Shown here piece by piece: positions 1 to 10,910 of a DNA stretch of 64,000 nucleotides. Under the pieces are notes generated by a model. The model was not told the DNA's origin, made no database searches, and saw nothing but the letters and a program-made list of their open reading frames with translations. Origin of the DNA: Trichosporon coremiiforme (taxonomy: Eukaryota > Basidiomycota > Tremellomycetes > Trichosporonales > Trichosporonaceae); assembly GCA_039545355.1 (NCBI GenBank), contig BCJJ01000018.1:682001-746000 (forward strand). The letters run 5' to 3'. Positions within the stretch are counted from its first letter, which is position 1. Each line of letters begins with the position of its first letter. The translations under genes were made by a program, and so were the position numbers.

Positions 1-1442
1 ATGATGAGCAAGGTCAAGTGGGCTCTGATTGCTTGACGGCAAGCTGCGGTAAGAGATGAGGCTCGTAAAGTGGGATCTCGCAGGCTCGCACCCGTCTCAG
101 CCGACCTCACTCCCACCATCGTAACTGGACGGCGGCTCAGTACAGGGAAGAATAAGGTGCAGCGTACCACCTCCCAGGACTCAGGGCACCAGGGTCCAAC
201 CTTCGGCTTATCCCAGCTTCTCGTAGCTGGCTTACCTCACTTGTCCGCTTTGCTCATTGCTCACCTGACTCTTGAGACACACAGTTCAGGCAGAGTTCAG
301 GCAAAGCTTCATTTTCGGGAGCAGCTCGCCCCCTTCGTGCGAGCTTGCTTCATGTCTCGTTGCTAGGTCTTGGCACGGATGGAGCATCCCATTGGCCTCC
401 AGGTGGCATCTTCAAGCCGTTATCGGGGTTGAGCTATCGGACAGACTGCTCCCCATTTCGGCGCTGTGCGCAGTACGTGGCGATTGTGAGCCCCCTTGTC
501 CGGTCACCCGCGGTTGCATGCATACGTACGGCTCCCCAGTGCTGTGTGGCAGTCATTGCAGTGAAGTGGACTTAACGCAGACCGAGTTGGAGCTAGCAGA
601 CGACTGCTCGGTCTCGCTTTTCGCCACTGCGGGGCAGCATAATGCCACAGACCCACAGATACGGTCCCAGCCTCCCATGGTCTCATGCGAGCTTGGGCGG
701 GCGCACAAAAGTTCCTCCGAAGAGCGACAGAGGCACGTAAAAGTCTACGCAAAGCGTAGAGCTACGACGAGTTCGGACCGAGCATCCGTCTGCTCCTGTG
801 AGCCCCGTGTCTCCGTTGCTTGGCGAGCGAGGTACAGGTACAGTTGTCAGCAGGTACGAGCTGGAGGCACCAAGTGGCCAGGAACCGCAAGTGCACGGGG
901 CAGGATGAAGGCACAGCTTCGACGGAGATGTGCACGGAGATGCGTTCGGCACGGGGTTGCACGGGGCCGTAGGGGGACAAGGTGCAGCTGCCCAGCAAGC
1001 TCAAGCTACCAGTTGCTAAAAGCAGAACGATACGAGGAATACAGTGCCGATGAACAGGTACTCTGAGATCGAGACAATGGCGCCATCGTCGTGTCAGTCT
1101 GCAACGCATGCTCGAATGCGAGTATGCATTGGTGGCGAGCAGGTGTGCGAGATCCCAGTCATCGCAAGAGGCAAGCGGCCAAGCGGACCCATGCGCAGTC
1201 TCAAACCGGGCATTGGGGAGGCACCCATCGTGTGATCTGAATGCTGAATGTCCCATTTGGTATATTCATTATTGTCCGCGTTCCAGCAATAATGACGGGT
1301 CCCACCGGAACCCAGAAGCAGAAGCTTAGTCTGCTTTAATCAGAGATGGACATGGTCAGCTTGTCTGAAAACTGAGGCGGAGGCGGTAGCAGAGAGAATA
1401 GCGAGAATGCGAGGAACACCAATTCATACGGCATCCTCTTTT

Positions 1443-1469
1443 GGGTACTCTGGGTACTCTGGGTACTCT
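1443..1469. repeat. Three tandem copies of a 9-bp unit
   Basis: The unit GGGTACTCT is repeated three times exactly, inside non-coding sequence. A short slippage-type minisatellite is the simplest reading. Confidence 0.85.
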
Positions 1470-2621
1470 GGGCTGGTTACGTTGCCACCACCTTTGGACT
1501 GTTAGCTGGATCTGAGACTCGCAAGACGTAGGACTGCGTCGCCTTGCGTCGGCTTGGCCGGCTTGTGTCGTTGACATGGCCACACTGTCTGCCCGCTTCA
1601 TCGCTTCCAGCGGCCACAGGCCGATCTGTCGCCATCCATCGTCCCACCTCAGCAGCCGAGCAGAAACAACCCTCCGGCATACCTTTCGGCGTCTCCGGCG
1701 ACGCTAGCAGGCAGCAGTGATCGACGGGCAGTGCTCTATCCTCTCTACTTCCAGCAGATCCCTGCCGTGTCCGACGAGATGCATAGCATACAGGTAAACG
1801 TCGTCCCGCTTGCCCGACCCCTCACCTTCTTCCCTCAGTCGTCCCTCAGAACAGTGCCAGAAAAGCGTGCAAGGAGCGCTCCGAGCGAGGGTTCCAGCAC
1901 CCGTTAGCTTCGTTGGCTTGGGCTGTGCAAAGTTCTCCGTTCAGATCCCTCAGACTTACGTTATACTTCCTGGATACTTCCTCCCACGTGCCGAAGAACT
2001 GCGGTGCCTCCCTGCGGCCACTGATGCGGACACCGAGGCAACATACCAGACAAGCTGCAGGGCGTTCGGGCGGTGAGGCGGTCAGGAGACGCCGAGGACC
2101 GCTCGGAGCAAGGGAAGTGGGGTAACTCCGAGGGATCCGAGGCAGTGCGGACTTTGACCGTTCGGACATCGTTCGACTTGTCACACCGCCGCGCGATCGT
2201 CGCGTGCGTCGCGTGCCGTGTCCTGCAACGCGTCCTGGATCAGGATAACTATGATGAACGGGGACTTCGAAGTCTTCTCTCTCGTTAACGGCGCAAGTCA
2301 CCGCCGGCTGCGGACTGCTGCAGGGTGCTTTTGCAGGCCCTGCAGTGACTCTCCGCATGTCCTGGCATGCCTGGCAGGGGTTGCAGGGTGGTAGGGAGGT
2401 CTGAGTGCATGCCTCGCGTACGTACCGTTCGCTTCGCACTCCACGGCTGCGCTCCACTCAAGATACCACCAAGGCTCCCAGGGGCAGGATGATGGCTGGT
2501 GGACTCGGAGCTCACAGACCTCGGAGGAGCGCAGTCCGAACTCCGTCGTCAGCGTTACACATTGAAGCCCACCCGTGTCTGCCCTGTAACAGATATCAAC
2601 TCGTCCTGGTAATCTTCTGCT

Positions 2622-2666
2622 ATCACATGCTACGAGCTCATCACATGCATACTGGTCATCACATGC
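2622..2666. repeat. Three spaced copies of ATCACATGC
   Basis: ATCACATGC occurs three times with a period of about 18 bp (near 2622, 2640 and 2658). It lies in non-coding DNA. It could be a degenerate minisatellite or a cluster of protein-binding sites; nothing decides between these. Confidence 0.6.
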
Positions 2667-3216
2667 TAAAAGACCGCACAGTGGAGCGAGCGGTCAATCG
2701 CACTTGTCCGTGGTGAGCCCCACATGACCATCCGGCACGTGAGTGATCGATGGATGGGGCACTACGTCATAGCCTCTGTCTGATCACTTGGATACACCAA
2801 AATCTCATCCCAGGGTGAGACGCTCGCCGGCCACCGGAAATCTGTCGTAGAGCGTCGCAATGGACGGCGCACTCGCAACGTGATTCCAACCTGAGACTGT
2901 AGACGGCATGCATATGGAGCATACCAGAGGGTAGAGTGGAGTACGTGCCGTACTCCACGCTGCCCGTTCCAGAAACTACTCCACAGCGACGAGCCAGAAC
3001 CGCTCGAGGACAGGGATCCATTGGGAACGCGCTCCACACTGACGCGATGACACGAATTGCGCTTCCCGATGTTCCGGGCGACCCAGGATGTCGGAGCGAG
3101 GTACCTAGATCTAGGACAAGCCGTTCCAGAGACAAGACTGTCCCAGAGAGGCAAGTGAGGACAGCGGCAAGCGAAGATCAGAGGGAACTGTACATTTCGC
3201 TTAGACGTCACTCGCG

Positions 3217-4829
3217 CTACTCGCGCTCCGCTCGCAGAACAGCCAGCTTTGACTCCAGATTCGACATCGTCTTCTCTTTGGCAGATATGAGGCGCTGGAG
3301 ACGGACTGGGTCTGTGATCGCCGCATAATCTGGTTTCTGAGGGACGGGTGTGCGCACCTTCTCCGCCTCCTTCGCGCCATCTGCCTTGTCGCCAGTTTCC
3401 GCCACGCCCTTCTCAGCGGGGCTCTTGTCTGCTGTGGCACTAGGAGCCTCGTCTGTGGCAGAGAGGATGGCAATATCACGGCGCAACTCGCCGATCGCCT
3501 CGTCCAGTGTTGTGAGCGCCGATCGTAGGTCGCGCAGGTTGACCTTCTCCATGAGCGCCTGGGCTGCATGCTGCGCCGTGACGCCAATATGACTGAAGCG
3601 TGCCGGCTGATGTCAGCCACGTTGTTCCCTCACACTGATTGCAACGCGGTAAGGTCGCTATGACACCCGTACACCGGGGTCAGTCACTGGCGCCCCTGCT
3701 CGAAGCGTCGGCAGACGCGAAAGTGAGGGAGGTTCCTCGGGCACTGGCATAGCAGTCATGGTAGTTGACCCAACAGCTACCCACTCGGCGAACGCCATGC
3801 CGATCACGCGCTTGCGCTAGGCAAAGACGCTACCTCGGCGCTGCGACAACTTCCGAAGCGCCTAAGGGCACTGCGCACTGCTGTCCCACGCTCCGTCCCA
3901 TACCAACCACGCATCATCATTGGACTCCGAGTCGCGGGATTCCGCGTCCGAGACACTTACACCGAGCATATCTCCGCCGAACCACCGAGCACAAACAACA
4001 AGCACATCGACTGCGCCTATCTCGTTCAGGACCTTGAGCACACGGTCGCCGCCGTACCGCTCCCCGTCATCGTCCATCGCTTCTAGAAGCTGCTGTTAGT
4101 GTGGGTGTTTCATGGACATTGTAGAGTGGGACGCAATGTGGGTCCGGCTGTTGGAATCGGGCGCCGAACATCTGCCGATGTGACGAGCAAGGCGCTCGCA
4201 CGACCCCGCAGGCTGTTCCCACATGCACATGGACACATCAGTGACCTGCCCTAGACCGCTTATCGCCTTCCAACGGATCTTGTACTTGCGCGCCGGCGCA
4301 TGCCAAAGCTTTGGAGTCCCGGCGTAAAACCCTTGCTGCGGGGTTGTTTCGAGTCCTCACGTCGCCTTTCAAATTGAGAACATACCTGGTAATCGTCCTC
4401 TCCCTGCGTTCCGTTCCGGCCCTCCTTCAACACAAGTGCCCGGCATGCCCACATTCTGTGATCTGGCTCGCGAGCCCTCTTCCGCGGTCCGGGGGCGAGT
4501 CCGCCGTCGCTCTGAAATGCGCCGTCTCGTGACTCGAGCAGCTCCTTGCCGACCAGGCTGGGGATGTCCATGCCGCGGACAACGTTCTGCACATGCTTCT
4601 TCAGTGCGTCTGCTGTTCGAATGTTTGACGGTGGAGAGAGCGACATCGCGAATGATGTGAACGTGCTCGACACGGCGTGGAGGTGCGGACTTGAGACGAG
4701 GAGTGGAGCCGGTTCACCCGGCTTCAGCCAGGTGGAGAGCGCATTGCGGGGCGGAGTATGCACGCGCGCACGCTTCTTAAGTGACTGTGTTGGTGCTGAG
4801 GAGGAGGAAGGTGAAGAGGCGCGCTTCAT
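3217..4829 (-). CDS. IMPACT/YIH1 family (UPF0029) protein
   Basis: Exons are 4829-4386, 4089-3961 and 3606-3217 (320 aa). Joining across a GTATG...AACAGCAG intron (296 nt) and a GTAAGT...GACATCAG intron (354 nt) rebuilds the family signature exactly: HRMWACR near residue 125, DDDGE at 154-158, VLVVCARWFGG near 180, then LGPARFSHI spanning the second junction. In yeast and animals this domain occurs in YIH1/IMPACT, which bind GCN1 and restrain the eIF2 kinase GCN2. I see no N-terminal RWD domain, so this may be a shorter fungal UPF0029 paralogue with a different role. The last 100 residues are charged and coiled-coil-like. The start is the Met of MKRASS; an upstream in-frame Met at 4910 is less likely. 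Both introns are unusually long for this window. An acceptor 3 nt earlier would add one Gln. Confidence 0.85.
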
Positions 4830-5093
4830 TGCCGGGGAGGGAAGTCGGGGAGATGGAAGAAACGTCAACAACGACTTGCGATCGAGAAAGTGGAGGTCCG
4901 CACGCGTCATCTCTACGCTACGGTGAGACAGGCCGGTGGCAACCGTCGCATGCTGTGGTCGCGGCCAGATGAGCGCTGGACATGCATGCACGAATCCGAG
5001 CTACTGACCCATCCGCTGTCAGTGAGATGCAGCTCTGCTGTCGTGACATGGTCTTCTCACAATGCTACGTATACATGGAAACAATGCTGCTAT

Positions 5094-6029
5094 CTAAACA
5101 ATCGCCTCGAGCTGCTGCGCCAGCTCGAGCGCCGGCTTGACCATCGACTGCATGGGTCCACCACGCTTGATTCCCTTTCCACCCGCGAGATCCATCGTGA
5201 TGCGAGACGAGTCGTGCGCGGCGACGGCAGCGAGCGCAATGTCGGGGATGGGCGACTTGGGAAAGGTGAAGGTCTGGGTCGAGGGCTCGAGGTCCCATCC
5301 GCGCTCCTTCGCGAACTCGACGAGCTGGGCCGTCTCACCCGAGCGGAAGAAGAGAAGCTGCGCCGCATTCTGCAGCGGCAGCGACGGATACGACGTCTCA
5401 ATCGTGAGGGCGATCTGCTCCCGGATCGTTCCCATCAGCCGCTCGAGCAGCACGGCGTACTCCTCGCGGGGGACGCGGTCGCGCGCCCGGTAGATCTTGT
5501 TGTACGCTCCCTCCATCATCCAGCGCTCCAGATCCACCGGCCAGCGCACGAAGACGTCCCCGAGTTCGCTCACGTCCAGACCCTCGAGCGCCATGTGGAA
5601 CTGCGAGTACTTGCCCTCCGAGAGCATCGTCAGGAGCTGCAGACCGATGATGATCGGCCGGTTGGCAGACGGCGGCAACGTATTCGCGAGGTTGACGTAG
5701 AAGGGCTGGAGGGCAGCGTTGTACTGGCTGTACGAAGCAAGGTTGCTTTGCCTCAGAGCGTTGAAGGCTCCGATCTCGATGATAGTACCTGTCGTTAGTT
5801 GTTATAGGCATCAAAGCAACTCACGAGCAGCAAGCAGATCCTGGGGGTTAGCATCGGGAGGAGCAAAGTAGAGTCCCGACTGGGCCAGCTGAATCTGGGA
5901 ATGTTAGTTGTTGTGGCTGAATCTGCAACTGACCTTGAGCTGAGTGACGAGCTTGGTGACCTCATCCTTCTTCCCGGCGTCGAAGAGCTGCTGCAGCTGA
6001 GCGACCGACTGCTGCAGGTCGAGCGACAT
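5094..6029 (-). CDS. RPN12: 26S proteasome regulatory subunit RPN12 (PSMD8)
   Basis: Exons are 6029-5934, 5894-5825 and 5788-5094, with introns of 39 and 36 nt; the product is 286 aa. The sequence matches the CSN8/PSMD8/eIF3K family along its length: a helical N-terminus, the stretch around EIGAFNALRQ, YFVNLAN-like and MALEGLD/WMMEGAYNK segments, and a C-terminal winged-helix/PCI-like part. RPN12 is a non-catalytic lid subunit of the 19S particle and is the last lid subunit to join during assembly. Length is close to the yeast protein (274 aa). It lies tandem to and 264 bp upstream of the IMPACT gene, and divergent from the NTF2-RRM gene. Confidence 0.93.
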
Positions 6030-6700
6030 GTTGGGGGCGGTGGCGGGGTGTGTGGTATCCGGAGTCGAAGTCGAAAGCGTCGCGGGCGTCTAAGAAGTCT
6101 AAAGAGAAGCCGATGCAAGTAGCGAGGAGAGGGTGAACGACGATGAGCAAGCTGGTATGCATGGTGTAATCGGTGTCCCGGTGCGGTTATGACGACGCGT
6201 GGCTCGACGTAGTGCTGCCACATGCTGGAAACGCCGGAAAGGTGGAGGTCGTCTGGGCGAGGGTCGCTCGCGCTGGGTGATGCCTGCCATTGAGTCATCC
6301 AACGGGCCAGCGACCCTCGAGCCAGACCCTCGACCCAGACCGACCAGCGCGCAGCGTCCAGCGTCACTAATCATCATCGTCTTGACCCGTCGTCTTTTCC
6401 GCTACGTCCAACGCCTAACCACACCGTCTCCCCTTCCAACACCCCTCGTCCGCCCCTCCTCCTCACTACAGAGGAACTAAAACACATCTCAAAGGGACTG
6501 CCAGCCCGCCCTCTGCGCACTGTCCTCTGTCTAGCAACAAGGTTGCCGACCACACAAAGTTCAACCCTCCACCTTTTTTCTCCCTCCGACATCTCTTCCA
6601 CACCGTTCTACTGGTACGTCGCGCAGCACCTCGTACGACGCGCCTTCCGAAAGAGGGGCGCCTGTTCACCTGGAATACTTGTGCTGACAGCTCTACAGTC
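6030..6700. promoter_or_regulatory. Divergent promoter between RPN12 and the NTF2-RRM gene
   Basis: This 671-bp spacer separates two divergent starts. From about 6420 to 6600 the plus strand is strongly pyrimidine-rich (CTCC and CCTT runs), as expected upstream of a fungal start site. A candidate 5'-UTR intron of the plus-strand gene sits at 6614-6698, with a GTACGT donor, a CTGAC branch and a TACAG acceptor 2 nt before the ATG. Confidence 0.55.
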
Positions 6701-8503
6701 ATGTCCGCCGCTCCTAACCCCGCTCAGAACGGCCAGCCCGCTCCTGCCTCCACCGAGCAGCCCACCCAGTCGGGTGGTGCCTCGACCTCGGGCCAGGATG
6801 CCAGCAAGATCTCGCCCGGCGACGTCGGATGGCAGTTCGTTCCCCAGTACTAGTGAGTGTTGGACCAGGTCTCAGCTGCATGCATATCGCGACGCTCGAG
6901 CCGTCCCGAAGCGCAAGTGTGTGTGTGGCGGACGTGTCGGAAGCCTTGCGCCCAGCAGTGATGGAGAGAGATCGGCGCGTCGCAGGCAGCTCGCTGACAA
7001 ACGAACAGCAACTTCGTGAACAAGCAGCCCCACCGCCTGCACTGCTTCTACAACAAGCGGTCGACTTTCATCCACGGCGAGGAGGGTGACGATGCTTCCC
7101 CCGCTCTCGGTCAGCAGGTGAGTTTGCGTGCCTGACTCATTTCGGAAATGATGGCCGCGTGACTGACCAGATAACAGGAGATCCACGACCGCATCACCAA
7201 GATCGGCTACGACCAGTGCAAGGTCTTCATCAACTCGATCGACTCACAATCTTCGGCCGGCGGTGGTATCATCATCCAGGTCCTCGGTGAGATGTCCAAC
7301 GCGAACAAGCCCTGGCGCAAGTTCGTCCAGACCTTCTTCCTGGCCGAGCAGCCCAACGGCTACTACGTCCTCAACGACATCTTCCGTTACCTTAAGGAGG
7401 AGACCGACGAGGAGGACGAGGAGGACGAGGTTCCTGAGGTCTCTGAGGCTCCGGTCGTTAGCAGCGCCCCTGCCACCCAGGCCGAGGTCGAGCACGCCCA
7501 GGCCGCCCCCACCGCCCCCGTCGCTGCCACCGTCGAGGCCCCCGAGCCCAAGGTCCCTGCTGAGGAGCAGAAGCCCGAGACCCCCGCCCCTGAGGAGAAG
7601 GAGGAGCCCAAGGAGGCTGAGTCCGAAGTTGCCGCCCCCGCCGCTCAGGTGGAGGAGAAGCCTGCTGCCCCTGCTCTCAAGGCCGAGGAGACCCCCGCTC
7701 CTGCCCCCAAGGCCGCCTCCCCCGCCCCTCCTGCTTCCGAGAAGGCTGCGCCTGCCACCCCCAACGGCACCTCTGGCGCTGCCACCCCGGCTGCCCAGCC
7801 TGCTCAGCAGGCCCAGCCCGCTCAGCCCGCCGCCCCCGCTAAGCCTAAGTCCTGGGCTGCTCTCGCTGGTGGTGGTAAGACCTGGGCCAGCTCCGTCGCC
7901 GTCGCCTCCCCTGCCGCTGCTCCCGCCGCCCCTGCTGCTGCGCCCGCTGCCCCCGTCAAGAAGGAGGGTGCGCCGGCTCCGGCCGCGCCTGCTGCTGCTG
8001 CGCCCGCTTCGGGCGGCGGCCGTCACCCGTACTACGAGAACGCCATGAAGGTCAACACCCCCCACTGCTTTGTCAAGCTTCCCAACTGGTCTGCCAACGA
8101 CTCCACCACTGGCGGAGAGACCATTGACGAGCCCACCCTCCGCAACATTGCTTCGCGCTTCGGTGACGTCGTCAAGGTCGAGATTGTGAAGGGCAAGGCT
8201 TGCGCCTTTGTCGAGTTCAAGAACGTCGACTCGGCCCGCAAGGCCATCATCGCTTCGCTCGGCACCCACTACGGCGGCGAGGGCGGTGTCCCCACGGCGA
8301 CCGGTGAGGGCAAGCTCAACTTCGAGACCCGCAAGGAGAAGGACGAGCGTGGCCCCAAAGGCCGCAGCCGTGGCGGTGCCGCTGAGCAGCAGCCCCGCAC
8401 TGGCGGCCAGCGCACTGCCACTGGTGGTGCCGAGCGTGGCCAGGGCAACCGTGGCAACCGTGGAGGACGTGGCGGACGCCAGGGCAACGCCGGTCAGAAG
8501 TAA
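6701..8503 (+). CDS. NTF2-like and RRM domain protein (G3BP/Nxt3/Bre5-like)
   Basis: Exons are 6701-6852, 7009-7117 and 7178-8503, with introns of 156 and 60 nt; the product is 528 aa. An NTF2-like domain spans about residues 40-165: VGWQFVPQYYNFV is rebuilt across the first junction, and GGGIIIQVLGEMS and FVQTFFLAEQ follow. An acidic, then Pro/Ala-rich low-complexity linker (about 170-370) leads to an RRM (about 380-465, with CFVKLPNW and CAFVEF as RNP-like strands) and an RG-rich tail. This order is that of G3BP in animals, Nxt3 in fission yeast and Bre5, the partner of the Ubp3 deubiquitinase. Likely roles are stress-granule RNA binding and a Ubp3-type complex; these are inferred from the family. 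Confidence 0.9.
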
Positions 8504-8871
8504 GCGGCGACCGGCGAGGAGCAGGAGACAGTAGATCACCCAGTAGACATCATCCATCCCCCATATCTTTATCCACTCCCACACCACACCACACCCCAAC
8601 CCCACCCTTTACCCACACTCCAGCACTGCATCCGTAATTTCCCCGGTTTCCCGGCTTCCGAACGACATTTCGAGGAGAATCTGAGCATTTGAGTTCCGCG
8701 GACGGACGGAAGGAGGAAGGACGGAGAATACGTCGACGGCATCGTGGTGTAATGGTAAAGGCCAGGGCTAGAGGAGCCCCGTGTGTGGAGTGTTGGCATC
8801 ACAATGCGTGCATTTGTAGTTATGAGAGGCATGTTCATAAAGTGCATTTTGGGATACAACAGCTGCTTCTT
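8504..8871. other. Spacer between convergent gene ends
   Basis: It holds the 3' UTRs of the NTF2-RRM gene and of the methyltransferase gene. A C/A-rich stretch (CCACACCACACC near 8578-8600) is the only compositional feature. A tRNA-like fragment near 8742 was considered and rejected. Confidence 0.6.
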
Positions 8872-10612
8872 CTATAACTGACGTCCCGCCCAGCCCTGGT
8901 CCTTCGGCCGACTGTAACCTCCTCGACCTCTTCCGCCTCTGAACGCTCCTCGCCTGCCACCGCGACCTCGCCCCCGCCCTCGGTTTCCGCCACCTCGTCC
9001 GTGGGTCACGTACAGATTGTCCTGATGCTGGAGGTATGGGTTATTCGTCTGCTGCTCCTCATCATTAACACCCGGCCGAATCTTCTTCTCCGCAGGACCA
9101 TCTTCCCCGGAGTGCTTGCGTTTCCGCAGGCCAGCCTTCTGTATGGCGAACTTCCAGAAGGCGTCGACGATCGTTCGATCTCGCCCCCACTGCCACTCCA
9201 TTGTGGCTCGTGCCTTCGGAGTGGCGTGCGAGAGCGCGTCCGCCCCGGCTTCCGCATCAGCATCCGTGGAGGCGGGTGCCTCTGGCTTTACGAAGCTCAA
9301 CCGAGCACGGAAGAGGGGCTCCTGGCTCCTCGACGTCTCGGCTTGGAAGGATGACTCTCCTGCTCCTTCCGGATTCTGCGCGGCACGCTGCGCTACTCTT
9401 CTTGCTTGTCGCGACCAGGTATTTGCAGTCGGGGCGAGGTGAATTGCGCCGTCCTCGTTGGCCGTCGTGTCCATGCTCACGTCCGTCAGCACTTCGAGGA
9501 TCGCATTCCTGATCTCGTCCAGGTCCTTCTCTTCTTCGTCGTGGATAAACGAATTGCTCAATGACACCAACTTCGCGAAGCTCGTGCCCTTCTCGACATG
9601 CGCCGGTCTTGTCAAGTTCTGCTTGTCAGCTGGCCGTCAACAGATCTGCAGCTTACGTCCGGCAACCGGTAGGGCGAGAATGACCACGCGAGCACCCAGC
9701 GGGTCGTGTTCCCCTGTCTGAGAGGGATGACGGCGTAGTTCGTCGTCTTGGTCAGAACATGCTTGACGAGCGGGCCGAGTGAGGCATAACGCCCTACGAG
9801 GGAGGTAAACCACCCTACCTTATCGCGATATGCCTCCGACTCATCGATCATCTGCCCGACGAAGAGCTCCTCCCCGCCTCTTGTCACCTGCTCGTTCGGC
9901 GCACATGTCGGTGCAGCCGACGCCGGGGTCGCCTTCGAGAGGCGAGCTTCCTCCGCCTCAGCAAGACTCGCGAAGAAAGGCGGATTGCACATCGTGAACG
10001 ACCACGACTCCTGCCCCTTCAGGTGACCGAGCAGCGAGTTGTCCTCCGGAACACCCTTGACATCGACTGCGGTGGAGGCGATGAAGTTCCGAGCGACCTG
10101 CTTGCGAGCGTGTGCCAGCGACGTCGGCTCGAGTTCGCTGCCGATAACGTACGCCTCCGGCTTGAGTTTGTGCAGCAGCAGGGCGTAGATCGCAACGTGC
10201 CCCGTCCCAACGTCGAGGGCGCGGAGTGGGCCAGGTGCCGCATGCTGCGCGAGGTCGAGGCAGGTCAGGACGTAGTCGAGTCGGTTAGCAACCTGCGGGT
10301 TAGAGTAAGTTGAGACGATGTACCCACTGTAGGACAGAGCCTGTCGCCTCTCAGCTCGATGTCGAGATCAAAGTCATGCCGCAGCAGCGCCGCCGTCAGT
10401 GCCCGTAGCGCACGGGCGTCGGTGAAGTCGATGCTCGCCCCGTGGTTAGATTTCGTGACGCTACACACGTCAGCTTGACTTGAGACGCTGGGTGTCCGGC
10501 TCACCGCTGCCGTTTCATGACGGCTCACTTACAACGGCCGCAGCGCCTCGTCCTTGTCGGCGAGCGCGGCGAAGTCGGGTTTCCGCTCTCGATACGGATT
10601 GCGCTCGTGCAT
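8872..10612 (-). CDS. METTL16-type RNA N6-adenosine methyltransferase
   Basis: Exons are 10612-10533, 10460-10328, 10292-9657 and 9618-8872, with introns of 72, 35 and 38 nt; the product is 531 aa. The N-terminus HERNPYRERKPDFAALA is the METTL16/RlmF hallmark. SAM motif I is DVGTGHVAIYALL (from residue 98) and the catalytic motif is NPPF (174-177), preceded by SFTMC. METTL16 enzymes methylate the ACAGA box of U6 snRNA and MAT2A-type hairpins; fission yeast Mtl16 is specific for U6. The C-terminal half has no vertebrate VCR domain that I can recognise. It ends in an Arg/Gly-rich tail (about 495-531), which would add RNA affinity. It is divergent from the bestrophin-like gene, 298 bp away. Confidence 0.92.
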
Positions 10613-10910
10613 GACCGGAGGTCGGGTTCGAGTGCACGAGTAGTGTTTTTGGTAATCCAATAACAAGAGGTGGCTGGTGGCGAAATGCGGCGCGCCCCGC
10701 GTTATGGCGAAGGGACCAGGAGATCGAGGCCGGCTGGGCCAGGATTGCACGTGCCTGGCGTGGCCTGGCAGTCCTGAACGTCATGCCAACACGCGATCGG
10801 GTTACACTTGCTATCACGACTGCATCTTGTCTTCTGTCATTCCTTCATCCGTTATCCCTCCCCGCCCTCGCCACCCCTACCGCCTGCAGCCACCGAGTCA
10901 CCGCCTTGCC

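Larger units (their letters stand above)
1..3216. other. Gene-free stretch at the left edge
   Basis: I found no reading frame here with recognisable protein features. The open frames on both strands are short, overlap each other, and are rich in Arg, Ser and Cys with no domain pattern, as expected from GC-rich non-coding DNA. Two small direct repeats are listed separately. It could be long intergenic DNA or the decayed end of a gene to the left of the window. Confidence 0.5.

Noticed and set aside
272..1066. 264-codon plus-strand frame near the left edge
   Set aside because: It is rich in Cys, Ser and Arg, overlaps comparable frames on the other strand, and has no recognisable domain or start context.
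7244..8605. 453-codon frame on the minus strand, opposite the NTF2-RRM gene
   Set aside because: It is Gly/Leu/Ser low-complexity sequence produced by the third-position GC bias and repeats of the real gene on the other strand.
8742..8810. tRNA-like start (GCATCGTGGTGTAATGGTAAAGG)
   Set aside because: It resembles the 5' half and A box of a tRNA-Gly, but no B box, T-arm or pairing acceptor strand follows.
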